Shown piece by piece: positions 27,090 to 37,300 of a stretch of 64,000 nt of DNA (within the stretch, counting starts at the first letter, position 1; every line of letters starts with the position of its first letter). Position numbers and translations under genes: made by a program. The stretch comes from Sedimenticola thiotaurini. GTDB taxonomy: Bacteria > Pseudomonadota > Gammaproteobacteria > Chromatiales > Chromatiaceae. The DNA lies in assembly GCA_007713595.1 (NCBI GenBank), contig VMRY01000034.1:29963-93962 (forward strand), read 5' to 3'. The notes below the pieces were generated by a model. The model was not told the origin of the DNA and did not search any database. It was given only the letters and a program-made list of their open reading frames with translations.

Positions 27090-27782
27090 TCAGGGTTCCA
27101 CGCTGTATTCAAAAATGTCACTGCGACTGATACTGATGGCATACTCCATCAAATGGCTGGTCTGCTTAAGGTAGTAACGGCTATGTATCTCCATCACCGG
27201 GATGCCACGACCCATGGCCAGTTGTCGACACTCATCGAAAGTCGGCATGCGTGCACGCAAGCGGGTGTTTCCTCGTGTGGCCTCATAGCCGTAATGCTTA
27301 TGCAGAAATTGATGCAATGATCCGCTTGCAAACCGCTGCATCTGCTCAATATCGACATTGAACAGGTGGTGGCGGATTAAAGTAGAGGGTTTGTTATCAA
27401 TGCAGCGACAGGTCTTTATCACTACCACTGGAGTGTCCATGGCAAGATCAAGTTTTTCTGCCAGGAGTGGATTTAATGTCTCTGCTTTACACCCAAGTAC
27501 GACCGTATCTAAAGGCAAGCCTTTTTTGGATAGGTTGTAGGTAAAGCATGAGGGGTTATCCAAGGCGTAATCGATAGGTGTACTGACGACTTGATTACCC
27601 AGGCCCTGGAAGCGTCTGATCAGGCCATCTTGCACCAACTCATCAACTGCACGGCGAACGGTGTGTCGATTAACATTAAAACGTTTCGCCAACTGATGTT
27701 CCGATGGTAAAAGATCACCAGCGGCATACTGGGTGTGAATTTCATCCCGCAGTTGTGTTGCGATATTCAGGTAAACAGCCAT
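27090..27782 (-). CDS. phnF: GntR/HutC-family regulator PhnF
   Basis: 230 residues: an N-terminal GntR winged helix (PSEHQLAKRFNVNRHTVRRAVDEL, about residues 26-49) and a UTRA ligand-binding domain (IRHHLFNVD; MEIHSRYY). PhnF sits inside the operon between phnE and phnG, as in E. coli. A 12-mer TTGTCTATACAA lies 6-17 bases before its start, and a close copy lies before phnC; both are candidate binding sites, so it probably represses the operon and itself. Confidence 0.88.
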   Translation of the reverse strand: MAVYLNIATQLRDEIHTQYAAGDLLPSEHQLAKRFNVNRHTVRRAVDELVQDGLIRRFQGLGNQVVSTPIDYALDNPSCFTYNLSKKGLPLDTVVLGCKAETLNPLLAEKLDLAMDTPVVVIKTCRCIDNKPSTLIRHHLFNVDIEQMQRFASGSLHQFLHKHYGYEATRGNTRLRARMPTFDECRQLAMGRGIPVMEIHSRYYLKQTSHLMEYAISISRSDIFEYSVEP

Positions 27783-27787
27783 AGTTG

Positions 27788-27799
27788 TTGTCTATACAA
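27788..27799. promoter_or_regulatory. Candidate PhnF operator before phnF
   Basis: TTGTCTATACAA in the 34-bp phnE-phnF gap. It has TTGT/ACAA outer arms, the form of HutC-subfamily sites, and matches TTATCTATACAT upstream of phnC at 10 of 12 positions. Confidence 0.5.
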
Positions 27800-27816
27800 A
27801 TTTGCAGAATAAAGAA

Positions 27817-28605
27817 TCAGATAAATGCCTTACGTAGGCGTTGAGAAGTCAGGTCGATCAAGGTAACGCTGAGGATAATTACAATCATCACGGCACAGGT
27901 CTGTTGAAATTGAAAGCCACGTACACTTTCCCAAAGAATGACACCGATACCACCTGCACCGACCATCCCTACAACTGTGGCGGAACGTACATTGGACTCG
28001 AAGCGGTAGAGTGAAAAAGAGATCCAGAGCGGTAGCACTTGGGGAATGACTCCGTAAAGAATCTCTTCAAACAAAGTGGCACCGGTTGCTCTTACCCCTT
28101 CGACAGGGAGTGGATCGATGGCTTCTACGGCTTCTGAAAAAAGTTTGGCCAGTACCCCTGTGGTATGGATAAACAGTGCCATGACGCCGGCAAATGGACC
28201 TAAACCAACCGCTACGACAAATAGCATAGCGAAAACCATCTCATTAATTGCACGAGTGGCATCCATCAAACGTCGGGTGGGTTGATAGACCCAGGCAGGT
28301 GCAAGGTTTTCGGAGCTCATCAGGCCCAAAGGGATAGAACAGACAATCGCCAGCATGGTTCCCCAAAGGGCAATATGCAGTGTGATGATCATCTCATCGA
28401 GGTAATAGCTGATGTCCGTAAAATCAGGCGGAAAAAAATCACCTGCAAATTCCACCATGTTGCTGGCGTCGGAAAACAGAACCAGAGGTTTCATTTCCGC
28501 AGCTTGCCAACCCCAGCCCAGCATCATGAATAGCACTCCCCAGCTCAGGGCGCCAATCCAGTTAAAAGGCTGTCTTGGTATCTTGTTGATATCTGTTGAT
28601 GTCAT
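27817..28605 (-). CDS. phnE: Phosphonate ABC transporter permease PhnE
   Basis: 262 residues from MTSTDINK; the ORF track begins 17 codons earlier without a ribosome site. Six hydrophobic segments and the permease loop ([23 protein letters not shown]) that contacts the ATPase are visible, with [22 protein letters not shown]-like [13 protein letters not shown] typical for PhnE. Unlike the split phnE of E. coli K-12, the frame is intact. Partner of PhnC and PhnD. Confidence 0.92.
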   Translation of the reverse strand: MTSTDINKIPRQPFNWIGALSWGVLFMMLGWGWQAAEMKPLVLFSDASNMVEFAGDFFPPDFTDISYYLDEMIITLHIALWGTMLAIVCSIPLGLMSSENLAPAWVYQPTRRLMDATRAINEMVFAMLFVVAVGLGPFAGVMALFIHTTGVLAKLFSEAVEAIDPLPVEGVRATGATLFEEILYGVIPQVLPLWISFSLYRFESNVRSATVVGMVGAGGIGVILWESVRGFQFQQTCAVMIVIILSVTLIDLTSQRLRKAFI

Positions 28606-28661
28606 GTGGGAGTCCGTTATTAAAACCAGGGCGGCGTATTGCCGCCCTGTGATCACTCTGC

Positions 28662-29678
28662 TTAATTGCTGGATGCAACGGATAATGAATCCATGCGACG
28701 GTTAAGCTCGGACAGTTGATCGTCGATTGCCCGGATCTGTTTTGTCTTATCTGCCTCATTCAAGCTGGAGTTGTTCATCAACTTGATGCGGTTTTTGTAC
28801 AGCACCAGTTGGCGGATAGGCAGCAATTGATCATCGTTGGAAGATTTAAAGGGCGCCCAACCCAGGTCAGCAAGGATCTGCTTTTCTTTAGAATCTTTAT
28901 TTTTCCCGTAGGTCATAAAGAAGTCGTAGACCTTGCTTTTGGTGCTTTCTGGCAGGTTTTTACGCCAAACAATAGGATCAGAGGGGATCAGGGGTGATTT
29001 CCAGATAATCTTTACCTTGTCCAGTTTTTCGGGGTGGGTGACTTTTACGCGAGCCAGGTTTTCGGTGTTGTTGGTGGCTACATCAACCTGACCGTTGGCA
29101 ACGGCAAGGAAGTTTGATTCATGACTTGTGTTGGTCATGCGCTTGAAGGCTTTTTTAGGATCGACTCCATTTTTAGCAAATACATAGTAACTTGGCACCA
29201 GGAATCCGGACGTTGAATTAGGGTCGCCATTACCAAATGCCAGTTCACCACTCTGTTTAAGCATATCTTCCACGGAGTTGATCTTGTTGTTACTCTTGTT
29301 TGCCAGCAATACACTCCAGTAGCCAGGGTTACCGTCTACATCAACGGTTTGTGCAAAGATTTCTCCACCTGCACGATCAACCGCTTCCATTGCAGATTTG
29401 TTTCCGTACCAAGCAATGTCTACTTTATCGAAACGCATGCCTTGAATAATGCCGGCATAGTCAGGGGCAAAAAATGGCTTCACTTCCATCCCCAGTCTTG
29501 CTGACATGTCTTTCAGGAATGGAACCCAAATAGTTTTCAGGTTTTGCGAAGACTCGGTCGAGATAATGCCAAAGTTGATGGTTTTGGTTTCATCAGCCTG
29601 TGCAATATGAATTCCAGAGAGGGATGTGGCCAGTACCAGTCCCGCTGTTATTTTCCTGAACACTGTTTTTACTTTCAT
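28662..29678 (-). CDS. phnD: Phosphonate-binding periplasmic protein PhnD
   Basis: 338 residues with a signal peptide (about 1-28, ending IHIAQA). Family motifs: [32 protein letters not shown] and [18 protein letters not shown]. It delivers phosphonates to PhnCE. The gap to phnC is 30 bases. Confidence 0.93.
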   Translation of the reverse strand: MKVKTVFRKITAGLVLATSLSGIHIAQADETKTINFGIISTESSQNLKTIWVPFLKDMSARLGMEVKPFFAPDYAGIIQGMRFDKVDIAWYGNKSAMEAVDRAGGEIFAQTVDVDGNPGYWSVLLANKSNNKINSVEDMLKQSGELAFGNGDPNSTSGFLVPSYYVFAKNGVDPKKAFKRMTNTSHESNFLAVANGQVDVATNNTENLARVKVTHPEKLDKVKIIWKSPLIPSDPIVWRKNLPESTKSKVYDFFMTYGKNKDSKEKQILADLGWAPFKSSNDDQLLPIRQLVLYKNRIKLMNNSSLNEADKTKQIRAIDDQLSELNRRMDSLSVASSN

Positions 29679-29708
29679 TGATTGACTCCGCTAGGGTTAT
29701 AGTTAAAG

Positions 29709-30545
29709 TTATGCAACTGCTAACCGCCGATTCGTCACCGATCCGCCGGTATAAATGTCATCCCGTTTCAGGTGGGATGGTCGTGTGCCATAGAGTTGGT
29801 TGATCTGTTCCGTTTTTAGTGCATCAACCCGCTGATCAAAAAAGATTTCACCTTGTCGAAGCGCAATGGCGCGCTGACAATATTGCTGTGCGTAATCCAC
29901 TTGATGCAGTGTCACAACTACCGTTATTCCGTCGCTCTCGTTGATGCGTTTTAACGTCTCCATGACTTGTCTGGATGATTCGGGGTCGAGTGATGCAATT
30001 GGTTCATCGGCCAGAATCACTTCAGCCTTTTGCATGATTGCCCTTGCAATGGCTACACGCTGCTGTTGTCCACCTGAGAGATCGGATGCACGTTTAAGGG
30101 CGAATTCCCGCAGTCCAACGCGTTCAAGTGACTCCAGTGCTGCCAGCTTCTCCTCTTCGGTAAACCAGCCAATTAATGCGCGATAGGAAGGGGTGCGGCT
30201 CAGGCCACCAATCAGGACATTGGTTAATACTGAGAGACGATTGATCAGATTGAATTGTTGGAAGATGTGGCCGATCTGTGCACGGGTCTGGCGTATATCT
30301 TTATCCAGTCGTCCCCGCTTCTGTATCGGCTTACCCAGCACCTGTACTATTCCAGGTGATTGTTTATCTGCCAGGGTTAATCCTGACAGATGACGCATCA
30401 GGGTGGATTTCCCAGACCCGGAAGGACCAATCAGAGCCACCATATCGCCTCGCTCTATATGCAGGTCGATATTTTTAAGTGCGGACTCACTGTTTTTGTC
30501 TTTTGAAAAAGTTTTTGTTAACGCAGAAATAGCAATGGCCGACAT
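29709..30545 (-). CDS. phnC: Phosphonate ABC transporter ATPase PhnC
   Basis: 278 residues from MSAIAISAL, with GAGGAG upstream; the ORF track runs 17 codons further. Walker [10 protein letters not shown], signature [13 protein letters not shown] and Walker [11 protein letters not shown] are intact. First gene of the phn operon and therefore next to its promoter. Confidence 0.93.
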   Translation of the reverse strand: MSAIAISALTKTFSKDKNSESALKNIDLHIERGDMVALIGPSGSGKSTLMRHLSGLTLADKQSPGIVQVLGKPIQKRGRLDKDIRQTRAQIGHIFQQFNLINRLSVLTNVLIGGLSRTPSYRALIGWFTEEEKLAALESLERVGLREFALKRASDLSGGQQQRVAIARAIMQKAEVILADEPIASLDPESSRQVMETLKRINESDGITVVVTLHQVDYAQQYCQRAIALRQGEIFFDQRVDALKTEQINQLYGTRPSHLKRDDIYTGGSVTNRRLAVA

Positions 30546-30601
30546 AGCGTGCTCCTCATGTTTATGCAGAGGCATGCTAACGACGGATTGTGACAAGTTA
30601 G

Positions 30602-30613
30602 TTATCTATACAT
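30602..30613. promoter_or_regulatory. Candidate PhnF operator before phnC
   Basis: TTATCTATACAT, 57-68 bases upstream of the phnC start codon. It differs at two positions from the 12-mer before phnF. Its place between the candidate Pho box and the gene fits a repressor site near the transcription start. Confidence 0.5.
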
Positions 30614-30641
30614 GTCGATGTTGTTAAAGTTTTATTATCGG

Positions 30642-30661
30642 ATTTGACAGAATTGTCACAT
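30642..30661 (-). promoter_or_regulatory. Candidate Pho box before phnC
   Basis: Read on the minus strand, ATGTGACAATTCTGTCAAAT resembles two CTGTCAT repeats 11 bp apart: the second half is strong, the first is weak. Located about 100 bases before phnC, it would put the operon under PhoB as in E. coli. Confidence 0.35.
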
Positions 30662-30792
30662 AACAGATTAAAGTGATTGAGCAGGCTTGAATAAAAGTCC
30701 ATTCAATGCAAAAAAAATAATCTGGGGTTGATGGGGGGTGCAACGCATTAACACTAGCTAAGCTCTTGCGTGGTGGGTGAGAGGCATAACTG

Positions 30793-31332
30793 CTAGGGAA
30801 AGAAAGAGTTCATCATACCCATGGGGCGGGCGATCTGCCGTACATTCTGTCGTATCAGCGAGACATTACCGGTCATATGGCCGGTTCGTTGTTCTATATT
30901 GAAAAGGCTGAATGTCATTAGTCCCATGTCCTGATTGATTACGTCGACATTCACGGCCATATCTGACATGGCATTACCAATTCTGGGTAACGATTGCGAC
31001 ATCTCCGCCGTGTGGATACTGATGTTGTCCATATATTGAATACTGTTATCAATTGACTGAACATGTTCTGCAATAGTCGACATGTTGCCGGTCACTTCAC
31101 TTAGGTTGTGATGCATGGAGTCCATGTTCTGGACGATGCCATCCAGGTCTTTATAAAGTACACGGACGTAGTAGACATTAAAGACGGCCAGTATGACTAA
31201 CAGAAGTGAGATGATAATGATCACCAGGTTGGTGATCCAGAAGTGGCGGGCCCGTTCATCAAGGTGCAGTTGAGTCTCCCGTCCTATGCGGGCAACTGTC
31301 TCGATCAGTACGCGTCTTGGATCATCAGCCAC
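30793..31332 (-). CDS. Single-pass membrane coiled-coil protein, unknown function (B)
   Basis: 179 residues. A charged N-terminus (1-31) is followed by one TM helix (about 32-54) and a long heptad-rich region (65-165) with repeated N, M, S and I (VTGNMSTIAEHVQSID), ending in ARPMGMMNSFFP. The last ten residues echo the end of its neighbour (ARSFNKMVPFP). No catalytic motif. It lies 15 bases downstream of its paralogue and ends 247 bases before phnC. Proteins of this look are sometimes mislabelled as initiation factor 2; there is no GTPase motif here. Confidence 0.6.
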   Translation of the reverse strand: MADDPRRVLIETVARIGRETQLHLDERARHFWITNLVIIIISLLLVILAVFNVYYVRVLYKDLDGIVQNMDSMHHNLSEVTGNMSTIAEHVQSIDNSIQYMDNISIHTAEMSQSLPRIGNAMSDMAVNVDVINQDMGLMTFSLFNIEQRTGHMTGNVSLIRQNVRQIARPMGMMNSFFP

Positions 31333-31347
31333 GTTTATGCTCCAGCA

Positions 31348-31929
31348 TCAGGGAAAGGGAACCATTTTGTTAAAGGAGCGAGCCGGTTGCCCCATTCGAT
31401 GCATCTCCAGACCCATGCCACTGACTTCGTTGTCCATGTGATTCATGATGGTGGAGATATTGTCTACATTACCGCGTACAGTATTCATATGCCCACTGAT
31501 CTGATTAACCGAAGTGCGCATGGTTTCCAAATCCGTGGCGATGTCATTCATCTCCTTCGTCATAACATCCGTGTGCTGGTCGAGTCCTTGCAGCAGCGCG
31601 ACACGGTGCTCCATGGAGGCAACAGCCGCATCGATTTGGGACATGCGTTCAGATACAGTGCTGAAGTCCCGGTTCATCTTGGTGACAACATCAGAGATGC
31701 GGTTGATCTGGGAAGAGAGGGTGAGAAGCAGTATGAGTATTGAGGCGGCGATCAGCCCAAGAATAACCAAGCCCGTGCCGATTCCGTAATTGAGTCGGTT
31801 AGCCAGTTTGTTCTTGATATTGATCTGGCTGAGCATGATGCCTTCAAAGGAACTAACGGCCCGCATGAACTGCTGTTGCAGAACGGTATCGTCAGTGCTG
31901 GAAGGGGCATTGTTATTCTCTTCGGCCAT
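31348..31929 (-). CDS. Single-pass membrane coiled-coil protein, unknown function (A)
   Basis: 193 residues from MAEENNN; the ORF-track start adds 15 residues. The plan matches the neighbour: about 45 cytoplasmic residues, a TM helix (about 49-72), then a heptad-rich stretch (SERMSQIDAAVASMEHRVAL; MNTVRGNVDNISTIMNHM) and a final PARSFNKMVPFP. Both probably form a paired envelope structure. No known domain recognised. The recQ gene upstream is on the same strand, 115 bases away. Confidence 0.6.
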   Translation of the reverse strand: MAEENNNAPSSTDDTVLQQQFMRAVSSFEGIMLSQINIKNKLANRLNYGIGTGLVILGLIAASILILLLTLSSQINRISDVVTKMNRDFSTVSERMSQIDAAVASMEHRVALLQGLDQHTDVMTKEMNDIATDLETMRTSVNQISGHMNTVRGNVDNISTIMNHMDNEVSGMGLEMHRMGQPARSFNKMVPFP

Positions 31930-32044
31930 ATACTTCTTGTCCGTCTGATATAGCTCAGAGAATACCCAAATCACAAGGGGTTTACCAGAGAATCCTTATG
32001 TAGATTGGTGGACTGGAATCAGATAAGTTAAATGACGCAGTGCA

Positions 32045-33883
32045 TCATGAAGGAGAAGCTGTTTCTGCCTCATGCAGGGCAATGGCATTCATGAACTCGT
32101 CACCATAGCGTTCCAGTTTGGCCTGACCGACACCACTGATGGCAAGAAATTCATCCACCTCGGTTGGTTTGTCCCGTGCCATCAGCAGCAGTGAGTTATC
32201 TCCAAACACTACGTAAGGTGGCACGTTAGCCTCATCTGCCAGTGACTTGCGTAGGGTGCGCAGGCGCTCAAACAGGGCCTCATCGTAGGGTCCAATCTCG
32301 GCTGCGCCCTTGGGGGCCTTAGCTTTGCGCTGCGCCTTTTCCTTGATGCGGGGCAGGGCGAGTTGCAGGGGCTTTTCGCCACGCAGGACCGGTCGCGATT
32401 CGGGCGTCAGGCGTAGCACGGAGTAGTGCTCGATATCCTGTAGCAGGTAGCCGTGATGGATCAGTTGACGAATCAGGCTGGACCACTCGATCTCTGTTTT
32501 ATCGTTGCCAATGCCATAGGTACTGAGTTGGTTGTGACCCAGCCGACGTATACGCTCATTATCGGCGCCACGAAGGACATCGATAACGTGTTTAATACCA
32601 AACGCCTGTCCTACCCGATAGACACAGGAGAGTGCCTTGCGGGCATCTTCGGTGGCATCGAATGTCTCTGGCGGGTCAAGACAGAGGTCGCAGTTGCCGC
32701 AGCCGCCATCAATCTGTTCACCAAAGTAGTTCAGCAACACCTGGCGGCGACAGGTCACACTCTCGGCCAGTGCAATCATGGTATTGAGTTTATGGATTTC
32801 GATGCGTACCCGATCCGGGTTGTCACCGCTCTCAACCAGTTGGCGCACCAGCACGATATCCTGGGTACCAAACAGCAAGAGTGCTTCCGCAGGCAGGCCG
32901 TCGCGGCCGGCACGCCCGGTCTCCTGATAATAGCTCTCGATATTTTTTGGTAGATCATAGTGCACCACAAAGCGCACATTGGGTTTGTCTATGCCCATGC
33001 CAAAGGCCACAGTGGCCACCACAATATCGATCTCATCTCGCAGGAACTGCTCCTGAACCCAGTTGCGCTGTTCCGAAGAGAGTCCAGCATGATAGGCCGC
33101 CGCACGAATGCCTTTCTCGTAGAGTTGCGCGGTGAGTCGTTCTACCCGTTTTCTACTCAACGCATAAATAATACCAGCATCATTCTTGTGGCTATCCAGA
33201 AACTGGCGCAATTGATTAAACGGATTGTGCTTTTCCAGCACCGCATAACGGATATTTGGCCGATCAAATCCGGTGATGTGACAGGCGGCCTTCTCCAATC
33301 CCAGTACCCGCCGGATATCCTTGCGGGTCTGCGGATCTGCGGTGGCCGTCAGGGCGATACGGGGGATAGTTGGGAACAGTTCTGCCAGTCGTCCGAGTTG
33401 GGCGTACTCGGGCCTGAAGTCATGACCCCACTGTGAGACACAGTGCGCCTCATCAATGGCGATCAGTGCGATCTCTATCTGTTGCAGACGCTCAATAAAA
33501 TCTGGCCGCATGAGTCGTTCGGGGGCCACATAGAGCAGATCCAGTTCACCGTTATGTAGCTGGGACAATATTCGTCGGGCACTCTCGGCATCCAGCGATG
33601 AGTTATAAAAGGCGGCTGATACGCCGTTGGCCTTGAGGGCGTCCACCTGATCCTTCATCAGGGAGATGAGAGGTGATATCACGATGCCCAAACCTTGACG
33701 TAGCAGGGTGGGGAGTTGGTAACAGAGCGATTTACCTCCTCCTGTCGGCATCAGCACAAATGCTGAGTCACCCGCGATGACCTGTTCAATGATTTCACGC
33801 TGATGCGGGCGGAATTCGCCATACCCGAAAACCTTGCTGAGTGTCTGGCTGAGTTGGTCAGTTGTCTGGGGGGCGACATTCAT
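32045..33883 (-). CDS. recQ: ATP-dependent DNA helicase RecQ
   Basis: 612 residues. Helicase motifs are intact: motif 0 region FGYGEFRPHQREII, Walker A MPTGGGKSLCYQ, DEAH in AIDEAHCVSQWGHDF, and QETGRAGRDG (motif VI). The RQC zinc site shows CRRQVLLNYFGE and CGNCDLCL, and the HRDC domain occupies about residues 530-605. It unwinds DNA in recombination and fork repair. Length equals the usual RecQ (about 610). Confidence 0.96.
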   Translation of the reverse strand: MNVAPQTTDQLSQTLSKVFGYGEFRPHQREIIEQVIAGDSAFVLMPTGGGKSLCYQLPTLLRQGLGIVISPLISLMKDQVDALKANGVSAAFYNSSLDAESARRILSQLHNGELDLLYVAPERLMRPDFIERLQQIEIALIAIDEAHCVSQWGHDFRPEYAQLGRLAELFPTIPRIALTATADPQTRKDIRRVLGLEKAACHITGFDRPNIRYAVLEKHNPFNQLRQFLDSHKNDAGIIYALSRKRVERLTAQLYEKGIRAAAYHAGLSSEQRNWVQEQFLRDEIDIVVATVAFGMGIDKPNVRFVVHYDLPKNIESYYQETGRAGRDGLPAEALLLFGTQDIVLVRQLVESGDNPDRVRIEIHKLNTMIALAESVTCRRQVLLNYFGEQIDGGCGNCDLCLDPPETFDATEDARKALSCVYRVGQAFGIKHVIDVLRGADNERIRRLGHNQLSTYGIGNDKTEIEWSSLIRQLIHHGYLLQDIEHYSVLRLTPESRPVLRGEKPLQLALPRIKEKAQRKAKAPKGAAEIGPYDEALFERLRTLRKSLADEANVPPYVVFGDNSLLLMARDKPTEVDEFLAISGVGQAKLERYGDEFMNAIALHEAETASPS

Positions 33884-34379
33884 GGGCGCATTCTAAAGGG
33901 TACTGGCAGAGGATGATAGCCGGTCTGCGGAAAGCGCTCCTGAGCCTTGTTCTGACTAGATGGCAGAGAGTCAGTTGAGGCGTATTGCTGTATGAGTACT
34001 GTGTTTCCCGTGTACCCACTAAACTTAGCCAGAAAACAACACACGTAAGCATTTATATTCAATCAGTTACCTTTGCTGTTATGGCGCAATTCATTTGATC
34101 GGGGCTCGCGCGCCCCTGTGGCGTGTCACTTTTGTTTCGGCAAAAGTGACCAAAACCATCGCTCCGTCATACCACCCTGCGGGTGCCCTGCGCTACTCAT
34201 AAACCAGGGTCGTCGCAAAACTCGCTTGCGCTCAAACAGTTGCGACTCTGATCCCTGGTTTATTCCGTTGCTCGGTGGTATGAAAGTCGCAGCTTGTGCT
34301 GTACCTGAACATTCGAGTATCTCATCTTGCGTCTGTGATGCTATGGCTGAATTGTGTGGATAATAAGGTAGCGTTTTGT
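33884..34379. other. Gene-free region carrying a structured repeat-like element
   Basis: About 500 bp between recQ and the mscK 3' end. The first 200 bp, the recQ promoter region, show nothing further to me. From 34101 on it is full of inverted repeats, described separately. The minus-strand frames listed here in the ORF track have no ribosome sites. Confidence 0.5.
34101..34282. repeat. Structured element of nested inverted repeats
   Basis: Five stems are visible: GGGGC/GCCCC (34101-34116); GTCACTTTTG/CAAAAGTGAC (34125-34150, 10 bp perfect, loop TTTCGG); CATACCACC/GGTGGTATG (34168-34176 with 34274-34282) enclosing ATAAACCAGGG/CCCTGGTTTAT (34199-34209 with 34253-34263), which in turn encloses GTCGCAA/TTGCGAC (34212-34246). 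The CACTTTTG...CAAAAGTGACCAAAACC block resembles dispersed intergenic repeats I know from other gammaproteobacterial genomes. Copy number cannot be judged from one window. Confidence 0.6.
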
Positions 34380-37300
34380 TTAGGCCTTACCCTCATCCTC
34401 ATCACCCCGAAGATTGATCTTTGGATCAACAGATCGCAGATGTAAGTCCCGCTGTGGGAAGGGTATCTCGATGCCAGCTGCCGCCAACGCCTTGTTTAGT
34501 GCCATGTGCAGATCATGAATCAACGGCATCCTTTTCAGATGGTCACTGACAAAGACGCGGATATCGAAGTTGAGGGAGCTGTCCCCAAAGCCGGTGAAGA
34601 ACACCGTGGGACGGGGTTCCACCAGAACATCAGAGTGGCTCTTGACCACCTCCATCATGACCTTGTGTGCTTTTTCTGTATCGGAACCATAGGCCACGCC
34701 TACCTTGATCACCACACGGGTAACGGGATCAGTGAGAGTCCAGTTGACCAGTGGATCGGTAATGAAATTTTTGTTGGGCACTACCAGTTCCTTGTTATCC
34801 CAGTCGGTAATGGTGGTGGCACGAATACGAATACGGGAGACGGTTCCGCTGATATCGCCAATGGTGACGGTATCACCGATGCGTATCGGGCGCTCAAACA
34901 GGATCAGGATGCCGGAGAAGAAGTTGGCAAATATCTCTTTCAGTCCAAAGCCCAGACCGACACCCATAGCAGCCACCAGCCACTGCACATCATCCCACTT
35001 CAGGCCAATCAGACTTAGTACCAGCAATGTACCACCAGCATAGATGGTATATCGACTGATGGTTGAGACGGCATAGCGATTACCTATTGCCAGGTTCATG
35101 GGTTGCAGCAGGGCGATCTCCAGGAAGCCAGGTAGATTGCTGCCGGCAATAAGGGTGATAGCCAATACGGCCAATGCAAGCAGGCCGTCACCAATGGATA
35201 TGGCGGATACTACGCCTGTACTACTCTTAAATTGCCAGAGGGCAATCTCGTTCAGCCAGGTCAGGGCGGGAGTGAGTTGATCCCAGATCAGATAGAGCAG
35301 TGTAGCGAACAGCAGTCCCGTCCCAACCCGCAGCATGCGCCGTGTCTGTTCATTAATGGTTGTGAGGTTTACCTCTTCAAACTCGGAGAGTTCCGGCATA
35401 CCTTCTCCGGCAGCGTCGGCGACCTCTTTGGAAACTCTGGCATCTATTGCTGCCTGGCGTTTTGCCTTTGCCCTGGCCAGGGCCAAGCGTCGTTCTGCAA
35501 CCAGTAGCCAGCGAACCAGCAGGTTATAGACCAGATAGGCCAATATGCCGGCAAACAGTGATACAAACAGCATCCGCTCCAGATTGAGGGCACTGTAGTA
35601 GTAACCCTCTATGGCGAGCAGTGCCAGACCCAGGCAGAGCAGAAGCGCAATGGGGTACCAGATACCTTTGGGTCGACGGCTGCTGTTTGGATTGAGCGTA
35701 GTTAAAAATCCTGTCCAGGGATTAAGTGCCCGATGAAAGAAGAGCCCAGTAACGAACAGGCCGAGTATGAATGCCAATCGACCGATAGCATGGGTATAGG
35801 CCTCGTTTTCAACCCATTCGAAAACCCCGACGGTAAAGGCCAGAGGCACCAACGCCACCACCAGCCAGTGCAGATCTCTTCTAAAGGCCTTACCAGTTTC
35901 AGGGTTCCAGCGGAAGTGCACCTCGGCGAGACCATTTTTAATAAATAGATAACGCAGTATCTGTATCACCAGGAAAAAGACGGCCAGTCGACGCAGACCG
36001 ATGGAGAGTGCGGTGATAAAAGGCTGTTCTGAACCCTTGGTCAGCCACCAGCCGCATGCTGACATCAGCAAGGGCCAGGGCAGGGCGAGCATAATGGTTA
36101 TACTGAAGGCCTTGATGGTGTGTCGAAAACTGTCATTACTGACATTGCCGACCATAGGGGCAATCTGTTCCAGTGTGCGGGACATTTTTGGCCGCCCATA
36201 GAGTAACAGTGCAAGAATTGCGAATAGGGCGATGATCCGGTAAGGGTAGCGTTCAAATCCAGTCCAGATGGCTTCGAAGCTCAATGCCCAGTTTTGCGGG
36301 GAGAAAAACCACCCAAGTGCACGAATCGCGTCGGTAAAAGTATGGCTATTGATTCTAGTGGTAGAGGGAATCCATAGCAGATGCCTATCGAGCAGCGCAC
36401 CGTACTGTTCTACCCCATCATAAAGCTGCAGTAACTCAGCACTCAGATCGGCCAGTGCCTTCTCCTGTCGGTTATAGGCCGCTTTGACTTTGTCCAGTAA
36501 CAGTAATCTATTCTCTAACAGTGGTTGCAGCTCATCTTGAAGCGTCTTCCATTCGGTATCTGACATCTGATCAGGTCGGTAACTGTTTAATAATCCATGG
36601 CTGAGTTCGCTTTGAAGCTGCAGGCGTTGGTCTTCGATCTGAAATGACTCCAGCCGGGAAGTAGTAATGCGTGAGCGTAACTGCTGAACACGACTATTTA
36701 TTTGAGCCAACTTTGGTAGTGAGGTACGCTGTTTTTGCAACAACCGGCCTGGTTGTTCATCCAGGCTGCCAATCAGGATCTGTTGTTGTAGTCGTTCCTG
36801 ATTTTGACGGATAGCCTCTTTCTGACGGGCGCTTTTTTCAGACTCAAGAATCGCCGTCTCGGTCTGGGTTGTCAGCTGCGTTAATCTGAGACTTATTTCG
36901 GCGTTTTTATCGGCATTTTGCAAGACCAGGGGGTGTTTCCCAACCGCTTTTTGCTGTGCCTGCTGAGCATCCAATTGTGTCAGCTCTGCATCCTGGGTCT
37001 GTAGAGCGGTGATACGTTCCTGCATCTGTTGAATCAGTGTGTCCTGCTGCTGTAGTGTGGCCTGGGCGATTGCAATCTGCAGGGTCAACTGATCCATACG
37101 GTGGGCGTGACTGAGTCGTTCCATCTCCAGTCGGTTAACACGCTCTTTTAGTTGAACGCGCTTGGCAAGTAGTAGATCTCTTTGCTGGGCAGGCATTCCA
37201 GTCGCTGTGTCTGCAACCAGACGGTTTTCGACCTCAATCAGCTCCTTCTTGGCATCGGCCAGCTCTACACCCGATTGCTCCGGGCGTATGCGCTCGGTAA

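Noticed and set aside
30193-30627. Small plus-strand frames opposite phnC
   Set aside because: Antisense shadows of the ATPase gene.
34506-35018. 170-codon plus-strand frame opposite mscK
   Set aside because: Shadow; mscK motifs on the minus strand explain the region.
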